From Lysobacterales bacterium (GTDB lineage: Bacteria; Pseudomonadota; Gammaproteobacteria; Xanthomonadales; SZUA-36): a stretch of 37,418 bases of DNA. Positions 15,784-24,181 of the stretch are shown one piece after another; position 1 is the first letter of the stretch; every line of letters starts with the position of its first letter. A program made the translations under genes and the position numbers. Location: the NCBI GenBank assembly GCA_026193295.1, contig JAPHSB010000414.1, forward strand, positions 1 through 37,418, in the 5' to 3' direction. A model generated the notes under the pieces. The model ran no database searches and had not been told where the DNA came from. It saw nothing but the letters and a program-made list of their open reading frames with translations.

Positions 15784-17700
15784 ATGGGCAAAATCATAGG
15801 TATCGACCTCGGCACCACCAACTCCTGCGTCGCAGTGATGGAAGGTGGCACGCCCAAGGTCATCGAAAACGCCGAAGGGGACCGGACCACGCCGTCGATT
15901 GTCGCCTTCACCAAGGATGACGAAATCCTGGTGGGACAGCCCGCCAAGCGCCAGGCGGTCACCAACCCCGCCAACACGCTGTACGCGGTGAAGCGCCTGA
16001 TCGGCCGCAAGTACAGCGAGGACGTGGTTCAGAAGGATCGGGACCTGGTGCCGTACAAGATTGTCGAAGCCAACAATGGCGACGCCTGGGTAGTGGGCGG
16101 CGGCAAGAAGATGGCGCCACCGGAGGTGTCCGCGCGGGTGCTGATGAAGATGAAGAAGACCGCCGAGGACTATCTGGGCGAGGAAGTTACCGAGGCCGTC
16201 ATCACGGTTCCGGCGTATTTCAACGACTCTCAGCGGCAGGCCACCAAGGACGCCGGCAAGATCGCAGGCCTGACGGTCAAGCGCATCATCAACGAGCCGA
16301 CCGCGGCCGCGCTGGCCTACGGCATGGACAAGAAGCACGGTGATCGCAAGATCGCGGTCTACGATCTGGGCGGCGGCACGTTCGACATTTCGATCATCGA
16401 AATCGCGGAAGTCGACGGCGAGCACCAGTTCGAAGTGCTGGCCACCAACGGCGACACCTTCCTGGGTGGCGAGGACTTCGACAAGCGGGTCATCGATTAC
16501 CTGGTCGAAGTGTTCAAGAAGGAGCAGGGCTTCGACCTGCGCAACGATCCGCTGGCGTTACAGCGCCTTAAAGAGGCTGCCGAACGCGCCAAGATCGAGC
16601 TTTCCAGCGGCCAGCAGACCGAGGTCAACCTGCCGTACATCACGGCCGATGCCAGCGGGCCCAAGCATCTGAACATCAAGCTGACGCGGGCCAAGCTGGA
16701 GTCGCTGGTCGACGACCTGGTAACGCGAACCATCGGCCCGTGCCGGATCGCGCTGGATGATGCCGGCCTCAAGATCGGCGATGTCCAGGAAGTGATCCTG
16801 GTCGGCGGCCAGACCCGCATGCCCAAGGTGCAGGAGGCCGTGGCCGGTTTCTTCGGTCGTGAGCCGCGCAAGGACGTAAACCCGGACGAGGCCGTGGCCG
16901 TGGGCGCGGCGATCCAGGGCGGGGTGCTGGCCGGCGACGTCAAAGATGTCCTGCTGCTCGACGTGACGCCCCTCTCGCTGGGCATCGAGACGCTGGGCGG
17001 CGTCATGACGAAGCTGATCGAGAAGAACACCACGATTCCGACCAAGGCGTCGCAGATCTTCTCGACGGCCGAGGACAACCAGACGGCGGTCACGGTGCAC
17101 GTGCTGCAGGGTGAGCGCGAAATGGCCTCGGCCAACAAGTCGCTGGCGCGGTTCGACCTTGCGGGTATTTCCGCGGCGCCGCGCGGCATGCCCCAAATCG
17201 AAGTGACCTTCGACATCGACGCCAATGGCATCATGCACGTCGGCGCCACCGACAAGGCGACCGGCAAGGAACAGAAGATCGAGATCAAGGCAGGTTCTGG
17301 CCTGAGCGACGACGAGATCGACCGCATGGTCAAGGATGCCGAGGTGCATGCCGAGGAGGATCGCAAGTTCCATGAGTTGGTCACCGCCCGCAATACCGCC
17401 GATGCGATCGTGCACGCCACTCGCTCCAGCCTGAAGGAGATGGGCGACAAGCTCAGCGAGGACGAGCGCAAGGAAGTCGAGCAGGCCATCGAAGGTGTCG
17501 AGGCAGCCATGAAGGGCGACGACAAGGCCACCATCGACCAGGCGGTTGAAAAACTGTCCACCGCTGGCCAGGTGATCCACCAGAAAGCCACCGCGGAAGC
17601 GCAGGCCCAGCAGGAAGCGCCGGGCGAAGCCAAGGCCTCCGATGACGACGTGGTCGACGCCGAGTTCGAGGAAGTGGACGAGGACAAGAAGACCGGCTGA
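15784..17700 (+). CDS. dnaK: Chaperone DnaK (Hsp70)
   Basis: A full-length 638-residue Hsp70. The ATPase domain starts MGKIIGIDLGTTNSC with phosphate motifs AVYDLGGGTFD and VGGQTRMP. The linker and substrate-binding domain include DVTPLSLGIETLGG, and the helical lid ends in the acidic tail with DAEFEEVDEDKK. It binds unfolded proteins in the cytoplasm in an ATP cycle driven by DnaJ and GrpE. TTTTGGAG precedes the ATG at good spacing. It has its own sigma-32 promoter and a strong terminator directly downstream, so it is probably expressed as a single unit distinct from dnaJ. Nothing is unusual in length or motifs. Confidence 0.99.
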   Translation: MGKIIGIDLGTTNSCVAVMEGGTPKVIENAEGDRTTPSIVAFTKDDEILVGQPAKRQAVTNPANTLYAVKRLIGRKYSEDVVQKDRDLVPYKIVEANNGDAWVVGGGKKMAPPEVSARVLMKMKKTAEDYLGEEVTEAVITVPAYFNDSQRQATKDAGKIAGLTVKRIINEPTAAALAYGMDKKHGDRKIAVYDLGGGTFDISIIEIAEVDGEHQFEVLATNGDTFLGGEDFDKRVIDYLVEVFKKEQGFDLRNDPLALQRLKEAAERAKIELSSGQQTEVNLPYITADASGPKHLNIKLTRAKLESLVDDLVTRTIGPCRIALDDAGLKIGDVQEVILVGGQTRMPKVQEAVAGFFGREPRKDVNPDEAVAVGAAIQGGVLAGDVKDVLLLDVTPLSLGIETLGGVMTKLIEKNTTIPTKASQIFSTAEDNQTAVTVHVLQGEREMASANKSLARFDLAGISAAPRGMPQIEVTFDIDANGIMHVGATDKATGKEQKIEIKAGSGLSDDEIDRMVKDAEVHAEEDRKFHELVTARNTADAIVHATRSSLKEMGDKLSEDERKEVEQAIEGVEAAMKGDDKATIDQAVEKLSTAGQVIHQKATAEAQAQQEAPGEAKASDDDVVDAEFEEVDEDKKTG

Positions 17701-17718
17701 TCCCGGTTCCTGGGAAGA

Positions 17719-17750
17719 CAAAAAAGCCCGGCTCTGGCCGGGCTTTTTTT
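17719..17750 (+). terminator. Rho-independent terminator after dnaK
   Basis: GCCCGGC (17726-17732) pairs with GCCGGGC (17737-17743) around TCTG, flanked by an A-run (17719-17725) and followed by seven T residues. This is a textbook intrinsic terminator, 18 nt after the dnaK stop, and with the flanking A/T runs it could act in both directions. Confidence 0.93.
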
Positions 17751-17833
17751 GTTGTGTCAAGTCAATGGCGGTGGGCTTGGCCAGAAACCCCGGAATTGTC
17801 TGGAGGAGGTATCGGGTATTCCGGTGCAGGATT

Positions 17834-17855
17834 GTAGCCCGCCCACGGGCGGGCT
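17834..17855 (+). repeat. REP-like GTAG hairpin between dnaK and dnaJ
   Basis: The tetranucleotide GTAG (17834-17837) stands at the foot of a perfect 9-bp stem (AGCCCGCCC 17836-17844 with GGGCGGGCT 17847-17855, loop AC). A GTAG-type foot plus short GC-rich hairpin is the form of REP elements mobilised by RAYT (TnpA-REP) transposases. Only one copy was noticed in the window, so the identification is tentative. The rest of the 308-nt dnaK-dnaJ gap holds the terminator, a small palindrome and the candidate dnaJ promoter, and no gene. Confidence 0.35.
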
Positions 17856-17906
17856 TCGAGCGCCCGGGGATGGCTTGAGCGCGTCCTGAACCGGAGTGCC
17901 CGATAG

Positions 17907-17922
17907 TTCCCATCGACGGGAA
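17907..17922. promoter_or_regulatory. 16-bp near-perfect palindrome upstream of dnaJ
   Basis: TTCCCATCGACGGGAA differs from its own reverse complement only at one symmetric pair, giving TTCCC/GGGAA arms around ATCGAC. It lies about 30 nt before the candidate dnaJ promoter and could be a protein-binding site or an RNA hairpin. No regulator is recognised. Confidence 0.25.
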
Positions 17923-17948
17923 TAAGGTCGCGAACAAGGTCAGTCCTA

Positions 17949-17977
17949 CTTGAATTGGCCACTACCAAGCCCTAAAT
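17949..17977 (+). promoter_or_regulatory. Candidate sigma-32 promoter of dnaJ
   Basis: CTTGAA (17949-17954) followed after 15 nt by CCCTAAAT (17970-17977). The -35 is perfect; the -10 is weaker than those of grpE and dnaK. It lies about 30 nt before the dnaJ ATG and would explain expression beyond the strong dnaK terminator. Confidence 0.45.
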
Positions 17978-18008
17978 CGGACTGCAGAACCAAAGGTATA
18001 ACAACGGC

Positions 18009-19139
18009 ATGGCAAAAAGGGACTACTACGAGATTCTGGGCGTCAAGAAATCGGCCAGCGACGAAGACCTGAAAAAGGCCTATCGGCGGCTGGCGATGAA
18101 GTTTCATCCGGATCGCAACCCCGACGACGAATCGGCCCAGGAGAAGTTCAAGGAGGCCAAGGAAGCCTACGAAGTTCTGAAGGACCCCCGTAAGCGTTCG
18201 GCCTACGACCAGTTCGGTCATGCCGGCGTGGACCATTCCGCGCGCGGCCCGGGCGGCCCGGGCGGTTTTCATGGCGACGTTGGCGACATCTTCGGGGATA
18301 TTTTCGGGGATATTTTTGGCGGAGGCCGGCGCCGCCAGCAGACCCGGCAGCGCGGATCCGACCTGCGCTATGCCATGGACCTCGACCTCGAAGAAGCCGT
18401 GGCCGGTGTCACGCGGGAAATCCGGGTGCCGACACTGGGCCAGTGCAAGACCTGTGATGGCAGCGGTGCGCGGGACGGCCAGAAGGAAACCTGCACAACC
18501 TGCGGCGGTATCGGACAGGTTCGCATGCAGCAGGGTATCTTCTCGGTACAGCAGACCTGCCCGGCCTGCCAGGGCGCCGGGCAGCGCATCAGCAATCCCT
18601 GTACGGACTGCAATGGGCAGGGCAGGGTGCGCGAAACACGCACGCTGTCAGTCAAGATACCGGCCGGCGTCGACAACGGTGACCGGATCCGCCTGGCCGG
18701 CGAGGGCGAAGCCGGGGTCAACGCGGCGCCAACCGGCGATCTCTATGTCGAAGTTCGGGTGAAGCCCCACCGTATATTCGAACGCGACGGCGACGACCTG
18801 TATTGCGAAGTTCCGATCCCATTCACGATGGCAGCGATGGGCGGAGAACTCGACATTCCGACGCTCGACGGTCACGTCAAGTTGAAAGTGCCGCAGGAGA
18901 CGCAGACCGGCCGTATGTTCCGGCTGAAGGGCAAGGGCGTGAAGTCGGTGCGCAGCCACCGCACCGGAGACCTGATGTGCCGGACCGTCATCGAAACACC
19001 GGTCAAACTGACGCGCGAGCAGAAAGACCTGTTGAAGCAGTTTGAGCAGACCTTTGCACAGGGCAATGGCGAACATGACCCGCGATCCCAGTCCTGGCTG
19101 AGCGGGGTGCGGGAATTCTTCGACCGGATGACCTCTTGA
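18009..19139 (+). CDS. dnaJ: Chaperone DnaJ (Hsp40)
   Basis: A 376-residue type I Hsp40. The J domain with HPD (MKFHPDRN) covers about 1-70, followed by a Gly/Phe-rich linker with repeats around GDIFGDIFGDIFGGG. Four CxxCxGxG zinc repeats follow (CKTCDGSG, CTTCGGIG, CPACQGAG, CTDCNGQG), and then the C-terminal substrate-binding domains (RIRLAGEGEAG). It delivers clients to DnaK and stimulates its ATPase. The ATG at 18009 gives the family start MAKRDYYEILGV. Upstream lie a weak sigma-32-like promoter and the dnaK terminator. In Pseudomonas dapB lies between dnaJ and carA; here it is absent. Confidence 0.99.
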   Translation: MAKRDYYEILGVKKSASDEDLKKAYRRLAMKFHPDRNPDDESAQEKFKEAKEAYEVLKDPRKRSAYDQFGHAGVDHSARGPGGPGGFHGDVGDIFGDIFGDIFGGGRRRQQTRQRGSDLRYAMDLDLEEAVAGVTREIRVPTLGQCKTCDGSGARDGQKETCTTCGGIGQVRMQQGIFSVQQTCPACQGAGQRISNPCTDCNGQGRVRETRTLSVKIPAGVDNGDRIRLAGEGEAGVNAAPTGDLYVEVRVKPHRIFERDGDDLYCEVPIPFTMAAMGGELDIPTLDGHVKLKVPQETQTGRMFRLKGKGVKSVRSHRTGDLMCRTVIETPVKLTREQKDLLKQFEQTFAQGNGEHDPRSQSWLSGVREFFDRMTS

Positions 19140-19207
19140 GCGGCACACCGGCAGCCGAGGATCTTCCCACGCGGGTTGCCGTCCCCCACACTGGCGGGTG
19201 GAGCGCG

Positions 19208-19236
19208 TTGTAATGGTTGGTGCGCTTCGATAGAAT
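19208..19236 (+). promoter_or_regulatory. Sigma-70 promoter of carA
   Basis: TTGTAA (19208-19213) and TAGAAT (19231-19236) are separated by exactly 17 nt. Transcription would start near 19243, leaving a leader of only about 20 nt before the carA start, too short for an attenuator or riboswitch. Confidence 0.65.
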
Positions 19237-19262
19237 CTGAGCGCTTATCTGGAGTGAGTAAA

Positions 19263-20435
19263 TTGACTGATCAGGCAGTGCTGGCACTTGAGGACGGCAG
19301 CGTGTTCCTCGGCCGCAGTATCGGAGCGGACAGTGCCCAGGTCGGGGCCGCGGTGGGCGAAGTCGTATTCAATACGGCGATGACCGGTTACCAGGAAATA
19401 CTCACTGATCCTTCCTACGCACGCCAGTTGGTCACACTGACTTATCCTCACGTCGGCAACACCGGCTGCAATCCCGAAGACGAAGAGTCCCTGAGGCCCA
19501 TGGCCGCCGGTCTGATTGTGCGGGATTGCCCACTGGTGCACAGCAACTGGCGTGCCCGGGAGAGCCTGCCCGAATACCTCGAGCGCAATGGCATCCTGGC
19601 CATCGCCGATATCGATACGCGGCGGCTCACGCGCATCCTGCGCGAAAAAGGCGCCCAGGGCGGGGCCATCCTCACCGGTGTGCGCGTCGATCCGGACGCT
19701 GCGATCGAACAGGCCCGGTCGTTCCCCGGCATGCAGGGCCTGGACCTGGCGCGAGAAGTCACTACCGCGGAATCGTATGCCTGGAACCAGGGCACTTGGG
19801 ATCTTGATGGCACCGCCTGGAACGAGTGCGTCGAGGAGCGCCATGTCGTGGCCTACGACTTCGGTATCAAGCGCAATATCCTGCGCATGCTGGCGGATCG
19901 CGGCTGCCGGGTGACGGTCGTGCCGGCGACCACGCCTGCCAATGAAGCGCTGGCTTTGCTGCCCGACGGCATTTTCCTGTCCAATGGGCCGGGTGATCCG
20001 GAGCCCTGCGACTATGCCATCCAGGCCATTCGCGAATTCATCGCCCTGAAAATTCCGCTGTTCGGCATCTGCCTGGGTCACCAATTGTTGGGGCTTGCAG
20101 CGGGTGCGCGGACTGCGAAAATGAAATTCGGCCATCACGGCGCCAACCATCCCGTGCAGGACCTCGCTACCGGCCGGGTTATGATTACCAGCCAGAATCA
20201 CGGTTTTGCCGTTGACGAGGGCAGCTTGCCAGAACAGGTGGTGGCCACCCACAGGTCCCTGTTCGACGGCTCACTGCAGGGTATTGAACTGCGCAATGCG
20301 CCTGCCTTCGGCTTCCAGGGACATCCCGAGGCCAGCCCCGGACCCCGCGATATCGCACCGATTTTCGACCGCTTCATCGTCAGCATCGACCGCGCCCGCG
20401 CCAACGACAACGTGACCGTGCTTAAGAAGGCCTGA
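19263..20435 (+). CDS. carA: Carbamoyl-phosphate synthase small subunit
   Basis: The 390-residue glutaminase subunit supplies ammonia from glutamine to CarB for carbamoyl phosphate in arginine and pyrimidine synthesis. The N-terminal CarA domain shows VLALEDGSVF, GEVVFNTAMTGYQE and PHVGNTG. The class I amidotransferase domain has the nucleophile Cys in FGICLGHQ and the His/Glu pair in GHPEASPGP. The start is taken as TTG at 19263 because GGAGTGAG is well spaced before it. A GTG at 19254 gives MSKLTDQAV and is the main alternative. An in-frame extension to 19176 is not supported because it runs through the promoter. carB follows after 11 nt. Confidence 0.97.
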   Translation: MTDQAVLALEDGSVFLGRSIGADSAQVGAAVGEVVFNTAMTGYQEILTDPSYARQLVTLTYPHVGNTGCNPEDEESLRPMAAGLIVRDCPLVHSNWRARESLPEYLERNGILAIADIDTRRLTRILREKGAQGGAILTGVRVDPDAAIEQARSFPGMQGLDLAREVTTAESYAWNQGTWDLDGTAWNECVEERHVVAYDFGIKRNILRMLADRGCRVTVVPATTPANEALALLPDGIFLSNGPGDPEPCDYAIQAIREFIALKIPLFGICLGHQLLGLAAGARTAKMKFGHHGANHPVQDLATGRVMITSQNHGFAVDEGSLPEQVVATHRSLFDGSLQGIELRNAPAFGFQGHPEASPGPRDIAPIFDRFIVSIDRARANDNVTVLKKA

Positions 20436-20446
20436 GGACGCATTTC

Positions 20447-23400
20447 ATGCCCAAGAGAACCGACCTCAAGAGCATCCTGATCATCGGCGCCGGGCCCATC
20501 GTCATCGGCCAGGCCTGCGAATTCGATTACTCGGGGGCGCAAGCCTGTAAAGCGCTGCGCGAGGAAGGCTACCGCGTCGTCCTGGTCAACTCGAACCCGG
20601 CGACCATCATGACCGACCCGGAAACCGCGGACGCCATTTACATCGAGCCCATCGACTGGCGCATCGTCGAGCAGATTATCGCAACGGAGCGTCCCGACGC
20701 ACTGCTGCCGACCATGGGTGGGCAAACCGCGCTGAACTGCGCGCTCGACCTGGCTCGCGAAGGGGTGCTGGAACGCTATGGCGTCGAGATGATCGGCGCT
20801 TCCCGCGAGGCGATTGACATGGCGGAGGACCGCGAGCAGTTTCGCGACGCCATGATCGAGATCGGGCTCGACGTGCCCACCGCGGCCATCGCGCACAGCC
20901 TGGAAGAAGCCCTGCAGAAGCAGGTTTCGATCGGTTTCCCAACCATCATTCGGCCGTCGTTCACGATGGGCGGTTCGGGCGGTGGCATCGCCTATAACCG
21001 CGAGGAATTCGAGGACATCGTCAGCCGCGGCCTGGAGCTGTCGCCTACCACCGAGGTGCTGCTCGAGGAGTCGGTGCTCGGCTGGAAGGAGTTCGAGATG
21101 GAGGTGGTCCGGGACCACAGCGACAACTGCATCATCATTTGTTCCATCGAAAACTTCGACCCGATGGGGGTGCACACCGGCGACTCGATCACGGTCGCTC
21201 CGGCGCAGACGCTGACCGACAAGGAATACCAGCGCCTGCGGGATGCCTCCATCGCCGTGCTGCGCAAAATCGGCGTGGATACCGGTGGTTCGAATGTGCA
21301 GTTTGGTGTGAATCCCGAAAACGGGCGTGTCGTCATCATCGAGATGAACCCCCGCGTTTCGCGGTCCTCGGCGCTGGCTTCCAAAGCCACCGGCTTCCCG
21401 ATCGCCAAGGTGGCGGCCAAGCTGGCGGTGGGTTACACGTTGGACGAATTGCGCAACGAGATTACCGGCGGTGCAACGCCCGCCTCCTTCGAGCCCAGCA
21501 TCGATTACGTGGTGACCAAGATTCCGCGCTTCGCCTTCGAGAAATTCCCTGCGGCCAATGCCACCCTGACCACCCAGATGAAGTCGGTCGGGGAGGCCAT
21601 GTCGATCGGCCGGACGTTTCAGGAGTCCCTGCAAAAAGCGCTGCGCAGCCTGGAAACGGGCCGGGACGGTTTGAATGAGATCCTCGAGGGCGACGAGCCG
21701 GAGGTGCGGCTGGCTACGCTGCGGCGCGAGCTGAGGGAAGCCGGGGCCGAGCGCATTCTCTACGTGGCGGATGCATTTCGCGAGGGCCTGCCGTTTGAGC
21801 AGGTCCAGGAACTCAGCCGCATCGACCCCTGGTTCCTCGCGCAGATCGAAGACCTCGTGCAGGCCGAGCAACAACTGCGCGGCTGTGCGCTGGAGTCACT
21901 CCAGAAGGAAGGACTGTTCAGGCTGAAGCGTAAAGGGTTTTCCGACAGCCGCCTCGCTCAGTTACTCGGTGAAACCGAAAGCCGCGTGCGCGAATACCGT
22001 CACCGACTGGACATCCGCCCCGTGTACAAGCGGGTCGACACCTGCGCCGCCGAATTCGCCACCTCCACTGCCTACCTCTACTCGACCTACGAGGAGGAAT
22101 GCGAAGCCGAGCCGGACGACCGCCGCAAGATCATGGTGCTGGGCGGTGGACCGAATCGCATCGGGCAGGGCATCGAGTTCGACTATTGCTGCGTACACGC
22201 GGCGCTGGCCCTGCGCGAAGAGGGCTTCGAAACCATCATGGTCAACTGCAATCCGGAAACGGTGTCCACCGACTACGACACCTCGGATCGTCTGTATTTC
22301 GAGCCGCTGACCCTTGAAGATGTGCTGGAAATTGTCCACCGGGAGCAGCCCGAAGGCGTCATCGTCCAGTTTGGCGGCCAGACACCGCTGAAACTCGCGC
22401 GGCCACTGGAGGCCGCCGGTGTGCCGATCATCGGCACCAGCCCGGACTCCATCGACCTGGCCGAGGACCGGGAGCGGTTTCAGAAGCTGCTGGAGCGTCT
22501 GCAACTGCGTCAGCCGCCCAACCGCACGGCCAGCAGTCCCGAGCAGGCGGTCGGGCTGGCCGAGGAAATTGGGTATCCCCTGGTTGTGAGGCCGTCCTAT
22601 GTGCTCGGTGGGCGCGCGATGGACATCGTCCACGGTGAAGATGAGTTGCGCCGCTACATGCGCCAGGCGGTGAAAGTCTCAAACGACTCGCCGGTATTGC
22701 TGGACCGTTTCCTGGATCACGCCAAGGAGGTGGATGTCGATGCCATCTGTGACGGCGAGGACGTCCTGATCGGTGGCATCATGGAACACATCGAGCAGGC
22801 CGGTGTGCATTCCGGTGATTCAGCCTGCTCCCTGCCTCCCTACTCGCTGTCGGCGGGTATCCAGGATGAATTGCGCCGCCAGATTCGCCTGATGTCCCTG
22901 GAACTCGGCGTCGTGGGCCTGATGAATACGCAGTTTGCCTTGCGCGGCAACGATGTGTTCGTGCTGGAGGTCAACCCGCGGGCATCGCGCACGGTACCCT
23001 TCGTATCGAAGGCCACCGGCTTGCCGCTCGCCGGGATAGCAGCCAAGGTTATGGTTGGTAAAAAGCTTAAAGAACAAAAGCATATAAGAGAAATAATACC
23101 TAATTTCTATTCAGTGAAAGAAGCTGTATTTCCGTTTATGAAGTTCCCCGGCGTCGATCCGATCCTCGGCCCCGAAATGCGTTCCACCGGCGAAGTCATG
23201 GGAATCGGCTGGAGCTTCGGCGGTGCCCGGGCCAAGTCGATGATGGCAGCCAATTACAATTTGCCTCGACCCGGCAAAGCCTTCCTCAGCGTGCGCGACG
23301 CGGACAAGCAGGTATTGATTCCCATCGCACGGGAACTGATCGGGCGCGGCTACGTGCTTGTGGCAACCAGCGGCACCTGCAAGTTCCTCCACGAGCATCA

Positions 23401-23671
23401 CATCGCCTGCGAGTCCGTCAACAAGGTCATGGAAGGGCGGCCGCACGTGGTAGACCTGATCAAGAACAATGAAATCAATTTCATCGTCAACACCACCGAG
23501 GGCGCGCAGGCCATCGCGGATTCATTCTCGATCCGTCGTGAGGCGCTGCAGCGCAAAATAAGTTATACGACCACCATCGCTGGCGGCCGCGCGACGCTGC
23601 GTGCGCTGGACCACGAAAACGACTACACGGTGCACAGCCTGCAGCAACTGCACCGGGGCCTCGATGCCTGA
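20447..23671 (+). CDS. carB: Carbamoyl-phosphate synthase large subunit
   Basis: At 1074 residues this is the full-length synthetase subunit. It has two homologous ATP-grasp halves (starting KSILIIGAGPIVIGQACEFD and KIMVLGGGPNRIGQGIEFDY) and a C-terminal MGS-like allosteric domain (about 940-1074, VLVATSGTCKFL). It makes carbamoyl phosphate from bicarbonate, ATP and the ammonia channelled from CarA. It forms an operon with carA (11 nt gap). The odd part is residues about 869-898, where the DNA drops to about 29% GC and uses rare codons (ATA, AGA) although the protein stays in frame and conserved (IIPNFYSVKEAVFPF). This patch is listed separately. Confidence 0.98.
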   Translation: MPKRTDLKSILIIGAGPIVIGQACEFDYSGAQACKALREEGYRVVLVNSNPATIMTDPETADAIYIEPIDWRIVEQIIATERPDALLPTMGGQTALNCALDLAREGVLERYGVEMIGASREAIDMAEDREQFRDAMIEIGLDVPTAAIAHSLEEALQKQVSIGFPTIIRPSFTMGGSGGGIAYNREEFEDIVSRGLELSPTTEVLLEESVLGWKEFEMEVVRDHSDNCIIICSIENFDPMGVHTGDSITVAPAQTLTDKEYQRLRDASIAVLRKIGVDTGGSNVQFGVNPENGRVVIIEMNPRVSRSSALASKATGFPIAKVAAKLAVGYTLDELRNEITGGATPASFEPSIDYVVTKIPRFAFEKFPAANATLTTQMKSVGEAMSIGRTFQESLQKALRSLETGRDGLNEILEGDEPEVRLATLRRELREAGAERILYVADAFREGLPFEQVQELSRIDPWFLAQIEDLVQAEQQLRGCALESLQKEGLFRLKRKGFSDSRLAQLLGETESRVREYRHRLDIRPVYKRVDTCAAEFATSTAYLYSTYEEECEAEPDDRRKIMVLGGGPNRIGQGIEFDYCCVHAALALREEGFETIMVNCNPETVSTDYDTSDRLYFEPLTLEDVLEIVHREQPEGVIVQFGGQTPLKLARPLEAAGVPIIGTSPDSIDLAEDRERFQKLLERLQLRQPPNRTASSPEQAVGLAEEIGYPLVVRPSYVLGGRAMDIVHGEDELRRYMRQAVKVSNDSPVLLDRFLDHAKEVDVDAICDGEDVLIGGIMEHIEQAGVHSGDSACSLPPYSLSAGIQDELRRQIRLMSLELGVVGLMNTQFALRGNDVFVLEVNPRASRTVPFVSKATGLPLAGIAAKVMVGKKLKEQKHIREIIPNFYSVKEAVFPFMKFPGVDPILGPEMRSTGEVMGIGWSFGGARAKSMMAANYNLPRPGKAFLSVRDADKQVLIPIARELIGRGYVLVATSGTCKFLHEHHIACESVNKVMEGRPHVVDLIKNNEINFIVNTTEGAQAIADSFSIRREALQRKISYTTTIAGGRATLRALDHENDYTVHSLQQLHRGLDA
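23051..23140 (+). other. AT-rich, rare-codon patch inside carB
   Basis: By hand count 26 of 90 bases are G or C (about 29%), while the flanking carB sequence is clearly above 60%. The frame is intact and the protein is recognisable CarB (near the end of the second ATP-grasp domain). Within it ATA, AGA, AAA, GAA, TAT and TTT replace the GC-ending codons used everywhere else. The boundaries are abrupt on both sides, within roughly 10-15 bp. It could be a short gene-conversion tract from an AT-rich relative, a translational slow-down site or an assembly artefact; the sequence alone does not decide. Confidence 0.8.
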
Positions 23672-23696
23672 AACAGACCACCGGAGCCTGAAGCCC

Positions 23697-24173
23697 ATGT
23701 CCAGACATCCACTGACGAAAACCGGCGTTGAGCGTCTGCGCGGGGAGTTGGCCACGCTCAAAAAGGTGGATCGCCCGCACATCATCGCGGCAATCGCGGA
23801 AGCGCGCGCCCACGGCGATCTGAAGGAAAATGCCGAGTACCATGCGGCCAAGGAGCAACAGGGTTTCATCGAAGGGCGTATCCAGCACCTCGAGTACACG
23901 ATTTCGCACGCCCAGATCATCGACGTGGCCAAGCTGAATCCAGGCGAGAAGGTGGTTTTTGGCGCGACCGTCATGCTGGCGGACGAAGAAACCGGCGAAG
24001 AAATCCAATACCAGATCGTCGGGGACATCGAGGCCGACATCAAGCACAACCGTATTGCGGTCAGTTCACCGATCTCACGCGCCTTGATCGGGCGACAGGT
24101 TGGCGATGTTGTCGTGGTGCGGGCACCCGCCGGTGATCGCGAGTACGAAATCATCGACGTCGAATACGTCTGA
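23697..24173 (+). CDS. greA: Transcription elongation factor GreA
   Basis: A 158-residue protein, the same length as E. coli GreA. The N-terminal coiled-coil carries the acidic tip motif GDLKENAEYHAAKEQQ, which stimulates RNA cleavage by backtracked RNA polymerase. The C-terminal FKBP-like domain includes GEKVVFGATV, SPISRALIG and AGDREYEIIDVEY. The chosen ATG gives the family start PLTKTGVERLRGEL; a GGAG lies about 12 nt upstream. An in-frame ATG at 23664 would overlap carB and is less likely. It sits 25 nt after carB. Confidence 0.97.
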   Translation: MSRHPLTKTGVERLRGELATLKKVDRPHIIAAIAEARAHGDLKENAEYHAAKEQQGFIEGRIQHLEYTISHAQIIDVAKLNPGEKVVFGATVMLADEETGEEIQYQIVGDIEADIKHNRIAVSSPISRALIGRQVGDVVVVRAPAGDREYEIIDVEYV

Positions 24174-24181
24174 CCGGTGGA

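Noticed and set aside
16558..17937. Long minus-strand open frames opposite dnaK
   Set aside because: Low-complexity Leu/Arg/Asp products with no domain; dnaK on the other strand is certain and such antisense frames are common opposite highly biased genes.
19139..19262. Attenuator or riboswitch before carA
   Set aside because: The predicted promoter leaves only about 20 nt of leader and no hairpin with a T-run is seen.
20198..21874. 558-codon minus-strand open frame opposite carA/carB
   Set aside because: Antisense to conserved carAB, no recognisable motif, His/Arg/Asp-rich composition typical of a shadow.
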